Shown piece after piece: positions 31,919-43,544 of a stretch of DNA of 64,000 bases. This DNA is from Teratosphaeria epicoccoides (taxonomy: Eukaryota; Ascomycota; Dothideomycetes; Mycosphaerellales; Teratosphaeriaceae), in NCBI GenBank assembly GCA_021401465.1, contig JADDMT010000009.1, positions 372,001 to 436,000 on the forward strand, written 5' to 3'. A model generated the notes under the pieces. It saw only the letters and a list, made by a program, of their open reading frames with translations, was not told the DNA's origin and did not search any database. The translations under genes were made by a program, and so were the position numbers. Within the stretch, counting starts at the first letter, position 1. Every line of letters starts with the position of its first letter.

Positions 31919-33712
31919 ATGGAGTATTGCCGCGAGTGCATTTGGGGCAATGGCATCAACGAGGACGATCTTCCAGTGCCGTTTGGTTATCCAAAGGGGA
32001 CCTGCAAGACTTGCGGAGCTGCGCGTGGCGAGACATCAGCTCGCGAACGAAGACAAACGCCTCCAACGGACAGCTCTGATAGATTCTCTGGAACTCGCAG
32101 AGATTCGATGTCTTCGCGCGCATCGACCAGACGAGCCACGCCGAGTCATGCTCCCGCTGGGCCCAGCGTGCCTGTTCTTCCATATCAGACATCTGAATCT
32201 TCTCAGCGAGTGTTGCCGTCACGTCGAGGCTCGGTGTTGTCTCAGGCCTTGACTAGACCACCAACTGAGTTCAACTATCCTGCCTCAGACCACTCCTCCT
32301 TTGCGGGATCTCAAGTCTCATACCTGAGCGGCCACCAGTATCCATTCCATGGAGCTGCAGCAAGCTCTGTCACTTCTGGACAATCGCAATCTATGCTTTC
32401 CATGCTTTCTACCAGGCAGACGCATGTCGGTGGTTACAAGCTGTCATCAGCGGGAAGTATCAGCGGTATGGCAGAGCCGAGGGAGAGAGGGAAGGACCAC
32501 AGGGGCAGTGCGCAGCAGGCGCCGTCTCGTGTATCGTCCACAGACGATGGAGAGATCAGGAAGATGACCTTACGCGTTCATGACACGTCCCAGCCGGAGT
32601 CACAAGCTCAAAATTCAGCCAACAGCCGTCATCGACGCCCGGCAAGCATGTCAGGGTCATCAATGGCTGGTCTCGCCAACCAGGGCCCCATGCATATCCT
32701 ACATGTTCGTTCCTTGAATGGCCTGGGAGAACGACTGTCGCACCAAGAGCCGCACTATCGTGAGACTTTCCATGGCCTAGCCCCGACCAATGCATCGCAT
32801 CAGGCTCAGCATTGGTCGCGTGAGTCCTCAACCTCGTCCTCAAGCACCCCTACGATTGGTAGACAGTCCTTGGCCTCTCAAGGCGAGCAGACCGCGATCC
32901 GCGGCAGTCATGATGGGCGAAGACCATCAGTTTCAATAACGCATCCAGGCTTCAAGAGCATGCACTCAGCAGGGCCATCGACAGCCCAAACACCATCAGC
33001 CGAGCTGAAGCATGATCGCAGGCGGTCTATCAACTCGATGCATTCTGCAGCCAATAGTGTGCGCTCGGGCACTTTGTTGAGTCGCACAAACTCAACATAC
33101 GGCGGAACGCAACGCACTGGTGGAGAAGAATCGGGACTCCATCGAGGTGTGGCACCAAGTCAGTATGCACAAAGCACAAAGAATGCGCGTAGGTTCTCCT
33201 ATAACGCTCCTGCTCAAGCATATCCTCCAGCATCTCCAGGAGCAGGAGCAGGTCGCCGTGCGCCTACGCCAAGCCGGCAAAACCGCAATGGTTACATCTC
33301 CGCTCCGCCCAGTGTGGCTGACACTCGCGCGACGGAATCCAATTGTCGGTGCCACAGCCAGACTGTGGAGAACGGCTTACGAACTACATCTGCGCGGTCA
33401 ACTCCGCGATCGACTGTCCCTACTCAAAGCTACGGATCCGCGGCACCCAGCATACCACCTCAGCAGCAATATACGCACCTCACCGACCATCACGCGCACG
33501 CTCAACCAGCGCCGCCCGCGCAGAGCATCACCGCAGACAGTGTGCTGTCCCACATTGCTAGTCAGCAGACTGGTTCGGCGGAGATTGGAGGAGACTTGGC
33601 AGCGGGAATGTCTACCATGTCAGTCAAGACGGCTGATGGAACGGAGGTCAAGATCGTCGGGCGTTCGAAGGGCGGAAAGGGGAGGCGGATGAGCTTAGTC
33701 ATTGAGGATTGA
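31919..33712 (+). CDS. Disordered protein with N-terminal zinc ribbon
   Basis: A 597-residue intronless frame. The first 32 residues carry Cys4, Cys7, Cys29 and Cys32 (CRECIWG ... CKTCGA), a C-x2-C-x21-C-x2-C zinc ribbon. The remainder is rich in Ser, Gln, Thr, Arg and Gly, with many S/T-P and RRxS-like sites. The C-terminus looks structured again: ADSVLSHIASQQTG, GDLAAGMSTMSVKTADGTEVKIVGR and GGKGRRMSLVIED. No family recognised. A zinc-binding adaptor with a long regulated tail is an inference. Confidence 0.8.
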   Translation: MEYCRECIWGNGINEDDLPVPFGYPKGTCKTCGAARGETSARERRQTPPTDSSDRFSGTRRDSMSSRASTRRATPSHAPAGPSVPVLPYQTSESSQRVLPSRRGSVLSQALTRPPTEFNYPASDHSSFAGSQVSYLSGHQYPFHGAAASSVTSGQSQSMLSMLSTRQTHVGGYKLSSAGSISGMAEPRERGKDHRGSAQQAPSRVSSTDDGEIRKMTLRVHDTSQPESQAQNSANSRHRRPASMSGSSMAGLANQGPMHILHVRSLNGLGERLSHQEPHYRETFHGLAPTNASHQAQHWSRESSTSSSSTPTIGRQSLASQGEQTAIRGSHDGRRPSVSITHPGFKSMHSAGPSTAQTPSAELKHDRRRSINSMHSAANSVRSGTLLSRTNSTYGGTQRTGGEESGLHRGVAPSQYAQSTKNARRFSYNAPAQAYPPASPGAGAGRRAPTPSRQNRNGYISAPPSVADTRATESNCRCHSQTVENGLRTTSARSTPRSTVPTQSYGSAAPSIPPQQQYTHLTDHHAHAQPAPPAQSITADSVLSHIASQQTGSAEIGGDLAAGMSTMSVKTADGTEVKIVGRSKGGKGRRMSLVIED

Positions 33713-34131
33713 GTCGTCCTGGGGATGAAGACTGAGAGCCTCTCGAGTGTTATCCGAGCATTTTCATGGGACCGCAGATACCTTATCTTGGATCGTGGCG
33801 GGCGTGACTTGGGATCTTCAGGTATTTCGTAGAAGTGCCGGTGGCAGGCAGCTATCCCATGATGCCATCTCGTCGACGCTCCGTCTATACGTTCATCGGA
33901 CCTGGATACACATCACCTTCTCATCGCGCCAAGTTCAATGTTAATGCATACTCGTATAATGGCCGATATTCCGTGCCTTCCACATTCGATCCGTGCAGCA
34001 GCGAAGATCTGGTCACGTCATGCTAACGTGAGCTCGGCAAAAGCCGGCGTGCCAGCCTCCGGACACGGAGCTATGAGCACTCATTTGAGCTGTGATTCCG
34101 CAGCAATAGCAAACCATTGGAACTTCGAAAC
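33713..34131. other. Intergenic between tandem genes
   Basis: 419 bp; 3' end of one gene and promoter of the next. Nothing specific seen. Confidence 0.45.
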
Positions 34132-35167
34132 ATGGCATTTGCCCGCGCGAGAGCTCTGCGGAGCATACAGACGGCCTGTAAACAATCCAGCGCACGTGTT
34201 ACGGCTCCAGCGCGGACACAACTGGCTGTTGGCAGACGTTATGCCAGCGGTGGTGGACATAGCCACGCCGAGCCATCTTCGGACCTGCCTTGGTGAGTCT
34301 TAGTACGACATACTGTATCGGCGAACCTTTGCATGATCTGACATAGAGCAGGGCCCTCGGCGCGGTTGCGGTAACAGTTCCGTCGGTCTGGTTCCTGTGG
34401 CCCGACTCCACTAAGGCTGAGCACCACGGCGGACACAACGAGCATCACGAAGACGCACCCGACGACGCACACGACGACGCATCCGAGGAGAAGCAAGCAG
34501 AGGAGGCGCCCGCCGAGGAGGAAGATAAACCAGCATCAGACGAGGGTGAGAAGCCAGCAACTGAGGAGAAAGACACATCCGACGAGCAGGAGCAGGCGAA
34601 GGAGAGCGAGCAGGACAGCAAGCCTTCCGGCAGCGAGGGCGAGTCGCAGCCCAAGTCTTCCGACGCTAACAAGGCTTCTGAGCCGAAGGATGTCGAGGGC
34701 GCTGAGAAGAAGGAGACTCCTGCTTCGGCCGGCGACACCGATGATGTCAACTTCAAGGGCCCGGCAAAGGAGGGCTCTGCTGCGACGGATGATGACCGCA
34801 AGGTCGAGCCAGACGACAAGGGTGGCTACAAGAAGCGGATCGATTCGAAGAACGCTGTTAACCTTGGCGAAGAGGCCCACCAGAAGGAGGGCGCATATGC
34901 GGAGAAGGAAGCGGTGAGTCAACAAGAAAGTAAGGCGGACAATCTGGGTATGGCACTAATGTGGTTATCTAGCCTTCTCCCGGCAAGCAGCCAGACAGGA
35001 GCAAGGGCCAAGGCAGTATGGAGGCCAAGCAAGCCGGATTGTCTAACACCGCAACGAAACACTCGCACAAGATCGACGAGGACCCGGAGAAGTCAAAAAA
35101 GCCTGAAGGTGGCCCAGATACTGCGAAGACCGTCGGAACCGTCGATCCGAACAGGCCGCAGAAATGA
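34132..35167 (+). CDS. Acidic disordered protein with mitochondrial-like presequence
   Basis: Exons 34132-34292, 34352-34913, 34973-35167; 305 residues. Introns of 59 bp each, GTGAGT donors. The N-terminus (MAFARARALRSIQTACKQSS) is Arg-rich with no acidic residue over about 40 residues, like a mitochondrial targeting signal, followed by RRYASGGGHSHAE. One hydrophobic segment comes at about 53-68 (WALGAVAVTVPSVWFLWPDS), a possible inner-membrane anchor. The rest is strongly acidic (Glu, Asp, Lys, Ser, Pro), then ends with KSKKPEGGP and DPNRPQK. No family recognised. A membrane-anchored mitochondrial protein with a charged tail is inferred. Confidence 0.8.
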
Positions 35168-36061
35168 AAGCAGGTCCAGAATTGTAATCGGCCTAGATGA
35201 GTGGTTTGTACCGGCGTTGGCATGTGAACGAACTGAAAGTTGTTCAGGCAGGCGGCATGGCGGTTGATGTACATATGAGTGTATTAAGAGACCTTGAAAG
35301 AGTTGGTTATGCTGCAACTTATATTGGCACAAGTGGTTCGCCAAAGAACGGGCAAGACCTGACTTGGGAGGTCACTCTCGTGAACTCGATGCGTGACGGA
35401 AATGAACAATGTTGGGATAGACCAACTTCGTCTCCAATCTCAGTAATACGATGCTTTGGAGACAGCAGGCATTGTCGACCACAGCGTTCCAGACTCCGGT
35501 ACCTCAGCTCTGGTGTCTGGATGAGCGTGGAGTCGAATGCAGATCTCTTACCTTTGCTTTCGTCACAACGACGACTAGAACACAGGTCTAGGCTTGTTCG
35601 GGCGGTCGATTCCCTCCTGGCGGGGTACAGCAAAACTCCCATATGACTGACATCTTATGATGACATACCACCGAGGTCAACCTCGAAGTACAAGAAAACA
35701 TGTGCTGGATCAACAGCACAATTGTACGGGCACTCAACGGCGTCGAGCCTGTCTCGAGATGTCCTTCCTATTCGGGTAAAATCCAGAAGCACCATGTGCG
35801 ACTAGATGAGCCTAATTTATGCTTGATCAATGCCGAGGTGGCTCTGTGAGGTACCTGACCCCAGACTACGAGGGTACAGGATTTCTTTGAGGTGGACGTG
35901 ATTGGTGGTCATGTCCTCATCAAGCAGGCTGAGGCTGAAGACTGACGATGAACGAGCAACCAGCTCCGCGGTGAACAGCGCCACGGGCAGAGCATAAGAA
36001 GCAGCCATTGCTTGCGTCGATCGTGTAAGTGCCAGCTCGAGCTTTTCTTTTGAGGGTGAAG
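35168..36061. other. Intergenic between tandem genes
   Basis: 894 bp. It should contain the sedolisin promoter. No repeat or gene seen. Confidence 0.45.
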
Positions 36062-38243
36062 ATGAAGGTCATACTTTCTGCAGTGATTGCTGCATTGACG
36101 GCGTCTGCCCATGCTGTATCTGCTCCATCGAATTATGTGAGCCACGAAAAGAGATCAGCACCGCTGAAGCAATGGACTCGCCAGGATGCGGTCCCCAGCG
36201 GTGCGGTCCTGCCGATGCGTATTGGATTGAGGCAGCCGAATCTGGAGAATGGCCGGGGCCACGCATTGATGGAAGAAGTGTATGTCGAAGCCATTTTCCA
36301 CAATTCTCACTGTTGACGTCCGCCAGGTCCCACCCAGATTCTCCCCGGTTTGGGCAGTGGTATTCCCCAGAGGAGATCGTTGAGATCTTCGCACCACCGA
36401 CGGAGGCCGTCGACGCAGTCAAGGCTTGGATCGCTGACGCTGGCATTGCTGCTGAGCGCGTTGGCCACTCTGTCAACAAGCAATGGGTCCAGATGGACCT
36501 GAAGGCCTATGAGGCCGAACGCCTTCTGAAGACTAGGTACCACCGGTACGAGCACACCAAGACTGGCAAGACTCACGTTGCTTGCGATGAGTACTTCCTG
36601 CCCGAGCACATCTCCAAGCACGTCGACTATGTTACTCCTGGCCTCAAGCTTCTGGCTGGTGGCAAGGCCTCTAACGGTAGAGAGTTGGACGCATCTAAGC
36701 GATCAATTGAAGAGCGCGGTTTCAGGACCAACGGTAATTCCAAGTTCTCCGGACCCATCATGAACGGTACGCTTCCAATCAGCCCGGAAGCACTGAACGC
36801 TACGGGTTTCGAGCTCGCCAATTGTGACCAGTATATTACTCCGCCGTGTATCGCTGAGATGTACAATATCTCTCAAGCCAGCAAGGCAGCGGCAGGCAAT
36901 CAACTCGGTATCTTCGAGGAAGGCGACTATTACGCGCCGGAAGACCTTGTCGAGTTTTTCGCTACTCTTGCTCCGAACATTCCACTCACGACAAGACCTC
37001 AGCTTGAGGGCATCGATGGTGGCTACGCTCCTGGCGTCGTCGCGACTGGTGAATCAGACCTTGACTTCCAGATCACCTATCCGTACGTATATTATCGGTC
37101 AACGGTGCGCCTGAGACATTGACTGGCCTCTGACCCACCATTTTGCAGGATCATCTACCCTCAGAACAGCATCCTGTTCCAGACCGACGACATCTTCTAC
37201 GCCACGGGTGTCGAGGGCGGAGGAGGTTTCCTGAACACCTTCTTCGATGCCATCGACGGCTCTTACTGCACCTACAGCGCATACGGCGAGACTGGCGATG
37301 CCTCCATTGACCCTGTCTACCCAGACCCGAACCCACTCGGATACCAAGGTCAGCTGCAGTGCGGTGTCTACAAGCCGACGCATGTGATCTCTATTTCGTA
37401 TGGTGAGCAGGAAGACGACCTGCCGACGAATTACCAGCAGCGCCAGTGCAGCGAGATGATGAAGCTTGGTATGCAGGGTGTGTCCATCATCCTTGCCTCT
37501 GGAGACTCTGGTGTCGCTGCTCGCAGCACCGACGATGGCAACTCCGATGGTCAGTCCGACTTACTCGCATAGGCTTCATAAGAGTCCCGCTAACCTTGCC
37601 ACCAGGCTGCTTGGGTAACGGCGAGGTCTTCAACCCAGACTTCCCAGCCTCCTGCCCCTATGTCCTCGCAGCCGGTGCGACCTACCTACCTCCAGGTGCC
37701 AGCGCCAAGTCTGACGCGGAGGTCGCCGTCACCCGCTTCCCATCCGGTGGAGGCTTCTCCAACATCTACTCTCGTCCATCTTACCAAAGCTCCGCCGTCA
37801 GCACCTATTTGACCCAGCACACGCCAACTTACAAGACTTACAACACCTCCGGCATGAACAACCCGCCGGAGAGCGTCACGAACGGCGGTCTGTACAACAT
37901 TGGCGGTCGTGGCTACCCCGACGTCAGCGCAATTGGCGACAATGTCGTCATTTTCCTCGACGGCACCCCCATGCTCATCGGTGGTACCTCCGCTGCTGCT
38001 CCTGTCTGGGGTGCAATCCTCAACCGCATCAATGAGGAGCGGATCGCTGCTGGCAAGTCCACCATCGGCTTCCCCAACCCAACTCTCTATGCCCACCCGG
38101 GCGCTATGCACGACATCACAGTCGGCAACAACTCTGGCTGTGGCACTCCTGGCTTCTACGCCGCGCCTGGCTGGGACCCGGTAACGGGTCTGGGTACTCC
38201 GAACTACCCTGCTCTGTTGGATGTGTTCATGGCACTGCCGTAG
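36062..38243 (+). CDS. Secreted sedolisin protease (S53, tripeptidyl-peptidase type)
   Basis: Four exons: 36062-36279, 36327-37082, 37149-37549, 37606-38243; introns 47, 66, 56 bp; 670 residues. A signal peptide is clear (MKVILSAVIAALTASAHA). The activation propeptide (about 35-200) has SHPDSPRFGQWYSPEE, typical of S53. Catalytic residues: Glu315 and Asp319 in GESDLDFQ, oxyanion Asp444 in SGDSGVAA, nucleophile Ser587 in GGTSAAAPVWGA. The Ca-binding C-terminus has DITVGNNSGC and GWDPVTGLGTPN. These proteases work at acid pH outside the cell, removing tripeptides from the N-termini of peptides. All essential residues are present, so activity is expected. Confidence 0.95.
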
Positions 38244-39401
38244 AGTAGTCGCTTGACTCTCAGTGTGTGTCAGACGCTGCCGGACTACTCACACCGACGG
38301 CGGTGACGAATGTACATAGTTGTAATGATACTACGCCGACCATGTTGAGGAAAGAGTGGCGACTCGACACGGCTCAGAAGACGCGCGTGCAGATCACAGC
38401 AGACATACTCTCGAAGGGTGCATCGAGGTATACCGCTCTGCTACGACGCGCGGCGTTTCAGAAGTGTTCGATCATCCACCAGTTTCCCACAACGGCAGCC
38501 TACTGTCAACTTCTGCAGCCTGAGGAGTCACCAGGCAGCAGCGCGATGCGCGACACACACGCGTCGGAGGGATGTCACGCCATCTACCCGTCTCTATCCG
38601 TCCATCCCCACACCTCCTTCCCTCGGTAATCCTGAAACGCCAGGCGCGCTTTTGACTTCTCGTCCCCCCCCGCCAAGCGCGTGCACCCCAGGAACCGGGT
38701 CACGCATCGCACGAAAGCCGAGAGAGTGGCAGCTGACTATCGAGCAACGACGTCACCGAACGTCAACACACCGCCCGAGGCCGTTTCGGATTCTCGCCCG
38801 AACCATTGCGCGACGCACGTATAGGTCACCCGCCACGAGGGTTTCGTCGTCGAACCATTGCAAAACGCACGTCTAGGTGGTCACCCGCCATCGGGCCCGG
38901 CCAGGGCAAAGACAAACGGCTCGGCATGCTGCAGCAAACTTGGTATCGAAGCCGCACGCGCACGTGGTCGGGGTGGACTGTGCAGTCCATACTACGCGAG
39001 AGGCGCTGCGGGGGTATGAGTCGATCATGGAGTCCGTGCTCCAAAGCGTACATAGATAGAGTATCGTCTCAACAGATCAGAAGGCTGGAGAGTGCTATCG
39101 TACATTTGGAGTCTCCAGCCCCTCGGGCATGTAAGGCAGGTGTGCAAAGCATGTCCATGACTCTGCGACTCCGAGACATTTCATCTTGCTTGCTCGGGCA
39201 ACGTGCAGAAAGGCGGTCTGTGTGTATCTGGCATATCTTTGATCATCTCAACTCTTGATTGTTCCTCCAAGGCTGCTGGGTATGCGCTGGCATATCCGTC
39301 TCCATTGTCTCAGGTATGGCCTTGTGCTGTTATCACTCCGCGAATCTGTTTCATCTGGCGACTAGCGTCGACTTCGTCGGGCTGAGCTGTGTTTCGCGAC
39401 T
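38244..39401. other. Intergenic, convergent 3' ends
   Basis: About 1.2 kb. It contains the two-copy repeat at 38799-38890. No gene is supportable. Confidence 0.5.
38799..38890. repeat. Imperfect direct repeat, two copies of about 37-40 bp
   Basis: Copy 1 at 38799-38835 and copy 2 at 38851-38890 both begin CGAACCATTGC and end TCACCCGCCA. They differ by CG-to-AA-type changes in the middle and a 3-bp insertion. Confidence 0.6.
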
Positions 39402-40833
39402 TCACGCTGGTCGCTGCTGTGTTATTTCTAGAGGTGGAGTAGCATTTGCGTGATATTGGTTCGGAATTTCATGTGAGCTTGTCGGTGGCACAGTGTTGCT
39501 CGGATGCGGTTGGAAGATCGACGAGATGCTCCCTACCCTTTGGTGACCGATGTGGTCGGTTGCGACTGGTGCCAATTGTGGTATGGATGCTTGGTTCTTC
39601 AATAAAAGCGTCCTCGTTGAAGCAGATGTCGAAGGTCGCTCCGGCAGTCGCTCAGGGAGAACGCGTGCGCTCTGAGCCCGAGCCCAGCTTCTGATCGTCC
39701 GAAGGCCTGTTAGGCTAGATATCGAGGAACGTAAGCTGGGCGCATAACGTGGCGTCGGCAGCGCTTCCAGATTCGACAAGCTCCATGCGTCATTCGGTGT
39801 TTGCTGCTTTCCAGGCAACGCTAGCATGCCCTCTGAGTCACTTTGTTGATCCGCTAAGTTTGCCGACCCTTGTTTGAGCAGTGCGCGCAATCCCTTTGGA
39901 ACACCCGCTTGTTCGTGGCGTGTTGGCAGCGCTGCGCAAGTTATTGAGCTGTCCGTGGTCCGCGCCTTGTCAGGCGTCTGAAGCCTAGAGTCACGGTTTG
40001 GTGGTGCAGCAGCCATCAAGAAAGACCTGTTGGAGTCGAGCCTAGTGGAAGTTGGAGGTGGCGAAGTTTCCGGTTCTTGGCTTGCCTCTTCGGTGTGCCA
40101 CGTAGACTTGATCCACGGGTTCTGCTGATGGAATCGCTTTGCCATCTGAGTTGGTAGTGGTACCGACGACTTATATGGTCTTTCGAGGTTGACCAGCGAT
40201 TTATGAATCGAAGATCGGACCGAGATTCGAGTCTCATGATATATAGGCAAAGCCGTTATCCGGTCTGCTTGTGGCGGGAGGGTGATTAGATCTGTGCTAG
40301 GAGCACACCGTCGGAAGATGGATGCACCCCGCCGTCGTCGAAATAGTACATATAATTGTAAAGTTATGATGAAGGTCCCAACTGCGGCTCACATGAGTAA
40401 TCGTTTGCGATCGCGACGGATGGCACTGACCTATGACGGCTGTGGCAATGGTAGCCTCCTTCTGCATGTGGCTAAGACCATGACTTGATGTGCTGGCTGA
40501 AGCGGTCGACGTGGGCGACGATACTGCTGTAGAGGATGTTGTTGGGGGTAAGCTGGCGTCCATTGTGGTCGTGGTATGGAATGAAGAGGCTGTGACTTCA
40601 GGGCCCCATAATATGCTAGTCTCGCTGGAGGAGATCCGCGCCGATGCAGTTGCGACAGCCGTTGACAATAATGCGCCTCTGGCCGAGGTAGCGAAGGATG
40701 TGGCAGCTGCAGTCGCCATCCGGCTTTGTGTATGCAGGGAATCCAATGCAAGACGCGCATGAGGTGTCTGGGCACTGCCAGGGAAGATCTCCAAATGGAA
40801 CGAAATAGAGTGTGCGCGCGGCCACACAGACAT
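39402..40833 (-). CDS. Single-pass membrane protein with S/T-rich ectodomain
   Basis: Two exons on the minus strand, 40431-40833 and 39402-40381, with a 49-bp intron (GTCAGT donor, GCCGCAG acceptor); about 460 residues. Neither exon alone makes sense. Joined, they produce ATIATAVIVGTFIITLQLYV (about 127-146) followed at once by LFRRRR, a textbook membrane helix with a basic stop-transfer. The stretch before it is Ser/Thr/Ala-rich (STSSHGLSHMQKE), as in Wsc/Mid2-like surface proteins and many fungal cell-wall-linked proteins. The cytoplasmic part (about 310 residues) is disordered. No signal peptide appears after the ATG at 40833; the frame stays open upstream to a possible acceptor near 40910, so a 5' exon with the signal may be missing. 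Function unknown; cell-surface sensing is only a guess. Confidence 0.65.
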
Positions 40834-42504
40834 GCGAAGTTCGTCTGCGTCCAGAATCTGAGGTCCAATCAGTGGAGGGGGCTTGCGGTAGCCAGCTGCT
40901 GTATTAAAGATTGTTAGAAGTTGAATGGAACGCCCCGCGTCTTCGGATATGCAAGAAAGAAAGGCAAAGAGATGTGGCAGCTATGACCTGAGGGTGTCAA
41001 TGGCTACCCTATCATGAAAATGCCCACTCGGCTGCCGACAAGAGCTTTATGGAGTGCCGCTTGGTGGTGCGAGTGGCGTCAAGGTCTACCGTCTGCCACG
41101 AGAGTATCACGACATGACCGTGTCTAAGGCTCGTCGCAGGAACACGATCCGGCCACAGGAGAAAAGTGAAGCAGCTGCGTGAAGGCAGACTTTGGCGTGG
41201 AGCATATGCAGGCATATCCTGGTCCCGATGGGCCTAGCATTCCTGAACGAGAGCGAGGCTTGACGGAGAGATTGCAGAGAGCAGCACATGCCCGTCGTCG
41301 ACTATCAGGCGAAGCCTAAAGGCGACGATAAGTGAACCAGAGGAGGTGCAGTGGCCAGTCACAGCGGTGGCGGGTTTAGTGTTACACGGGTCAGCCCGTC
41401 GCGTGTCTTGAGGTACTGAAACGCGCAACGGCAGGGGTCGGTGCTGCTCGTGAAACGGCCACGGCAGAGGGCGGAAGCGCAGTGTTCGTGCGCTTCTCCA
41501 ATACGAGAGATACAGCGCAATGGTCCAATTTGCCATGAGTCACGAAGTCATCGCTCCGACGTCATCTCGTGCTGCTACTGGTGGGCGCAGCGCTGGCGGT
41601 GTGGTTGGGGAATCGTTCCAAGTTGATCTATTGCGCATGTGTCTGCCGACGTAGACAAAGACCCTCGCGACGATTGCTATCCCGTCTCATCGAGAACAGT
41701 CTGCGTTTCGCGCGGCTGATGTCATCAGCTAGCAGCTGGACCCTGTGATCGATCGCCGGGTGTGTGAAGACTGAAGAGAAAGATGAGACTGGAAAAGCCG
41801 AGCAATCGGATGGGAAATGAGAGAAAACCAAGGCAGCCGGGGCCAGGTCCTGTTCGGTTGCTGACGCCCCAGCTTCAAGATTGGGCACGGTTACGGCTCC
41901 AGATCACTGTTCAGCGGCTCTCTCCATACCTGTCCCCAAATATTAATGAACACCCTCGTCGGCGTCACACCCACAGCGCCATTTGCAGGCTAACCAGAAG
42001 TCGCTGTTCGCGAAGACTCGGGATGCGGCACAGCTTGTCGAGGGATGGAGGCGCAAGCAAGCTACAGTACCTGGGTAGTGCAAGGTGGCGACGTCAGGTG
42101 GCGCATGGTTGTCGCGATCACGTGAAAGAGTGCGTTCTGAAACAACCGCGCGACGAATCGCATAGCGACATGACTCCGTGCCTAATGCCAGTAGGGTGCC
42201 AGTGAGAAGCTCATCTCTTCCATCAACACACACCTGAGCTGAAGCCCAAGAGTCTTAAGTGGTGCCAAAATGTCTGCGCCTTCCGGGGCCAGCTGAACCG
42301 TACGTAAGGTGAGGCCTGCGCCTGCACAGCCTCCACCGCAGAAGGGTCTGAATGACCTCGAGCTACGATCGAGGGGTAGTACATAACTCGCGCACGGAAC
42401 GGCCGAGTGGATATCTCTCTCTTCTCAAGCCCCTTCGTCTCTTTTCACTCTAACAAAGACCTCTCACAACTAACAACACACCAAAGTCAACTCATCGACC
42501 AAGA
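40834..42504. other. Intergenic, divergent promoters
   Basis: About 1.7 kb. The last 100 bp before 42505 are pyrimidine-rich then CA-rich (CTCTCTCTTCTC ... CTAACAACACACC), typical of a highly expressed fungal leader. Part of the region near 40910-41250 could contain an unseen 5' exon of the membrane protein gene. Confidence 0.45.
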
Positions 42505-43225
42505 ATGTCAGGCTACAACTACGGCAACGAAGGCTACGGTCAGCCGCAAGGCGGGTACGGTCAATACCAGGGCTACGGACAACAAGGCGGATATCCACAG
42601 CAGCCAGGGTACGGTGGCTACCCAGATCAACAGCAAGGCTACGGCGCGCCCCCCGCTCCGCAATACGGAGGACAAGAATACCAACAACAAGGCGCCTACG
42701 GCGCTCCTCAACACGGCGGCTTCCAGCACGGTCAACAAGCCGGAGGCTACCAGGATCAATAGTAAGTCCAATCCCCCGTATGCACACTCCGTCACCCGAC
42801 TGACTCCCTTCCGCCGCAACAGTAACCAAAACCAATCCTACACCCAACCTCCGCACCACCAATACGGCGGCCCACCAGACTACAGCTCCCAACAACCCTC
42901 GACCGCCAACGACCCCTCCAACCCTTACGGCTACACCCGCGACCCCGTCGACCCCAACAACCCGCAAGAAGGCGAGCGCGGCTTCATGGGCGCCGTCGCG
43001 GGCGGAGTCGGCGGCGCGTTCCTCGGCCATAAAGCCGGGCATGGAATCCTCGGCACCCTGGCCGGTGCGTTTTTGGGGAGCAAAGCGGAGGATAAGTTCA
43101 AGGACCACAGGAAGCACCAGCAGCAGCAACAACCGCCGCCGTATGGGAGTGGGTATGGGCAGCATTCGCAGCAGGGTGGGGGGCATCATCACCATCATCA
43201 TCAGAAGAGGGAGGGGGAGTGGTGA
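42505..43225 (+). CDS. Gly/Tyr/Gln-rich glycine-zipper protein
   Basis: Exons 42505-42761 and 42823-43225, intron 61 bp (GTAAGT ... CAACAG); 219 residues. The first 85 residues are built of GYGQ, QQGGY and GYGG units, a prion-like composition. A second Tyr/Gln/Pro stretch follows. Residues about 141-182 are a glycine zipper (FMGAVAGGVGGAFLGHKAG then ILGTLAGAFLGSKAED), the motif that lets helices pack in or on membranes. The C-terminus is Gln-rich with QQGGGHHHHHHQKREGEW, a natural run of six His. Similar short proteins are common in filamentous fungi and are often stress-induced; the biochemical role is not known. The leader sequence suggests strong expression. Confidence 0.85.
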
Positions 43226-43544
43226 GTGTGGGGTTGAAAAGTGGGTGAGAGGTTGGATGGCTGTTTTTTTGGCTGTGGCGTTTCGCCATGCGGTGGATGT
43301 GCGCGCATGAATATAAGAGATACGGATGGACTTGCGTGTGATGATTCATGACTTGGTTCCGTTGCTGTTTGTTGTAGACACGAAATTTCTGGGCAGTCTT
43401 CTCCTAATTCAGTGTAGCATTAATCTTCCACGAGAATCCTGAGTGAACCTAGGTCTCTCAGAATGCTGACTCCCAAACGCCTCGCTATGTGAATTTTCTC
43501 TCAACCGTCATCGCTGAACTTCGAGTGCATATTATAAACCCCAT
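43226..43544. other. Intergenic, convergent 3' ends
   Basis: 319 bp carrying both 3' UTRs. Nothing else seen. Confidence 0.5.

Noticed and set aside
40616..40825. Cys-rich frame (CPDTSCASCIGF) overlapping exon 1 of the membrane protein gene
   Set aside because: The frame that joins to the membrane helix through a good intron is a different one; the Cys frame leads nowhere.
42470..43201. 243-codon antisense frame over the glycine-zipper gene
   Set aside because: A shadow of the repetitive sense sequence; no start context or domain.
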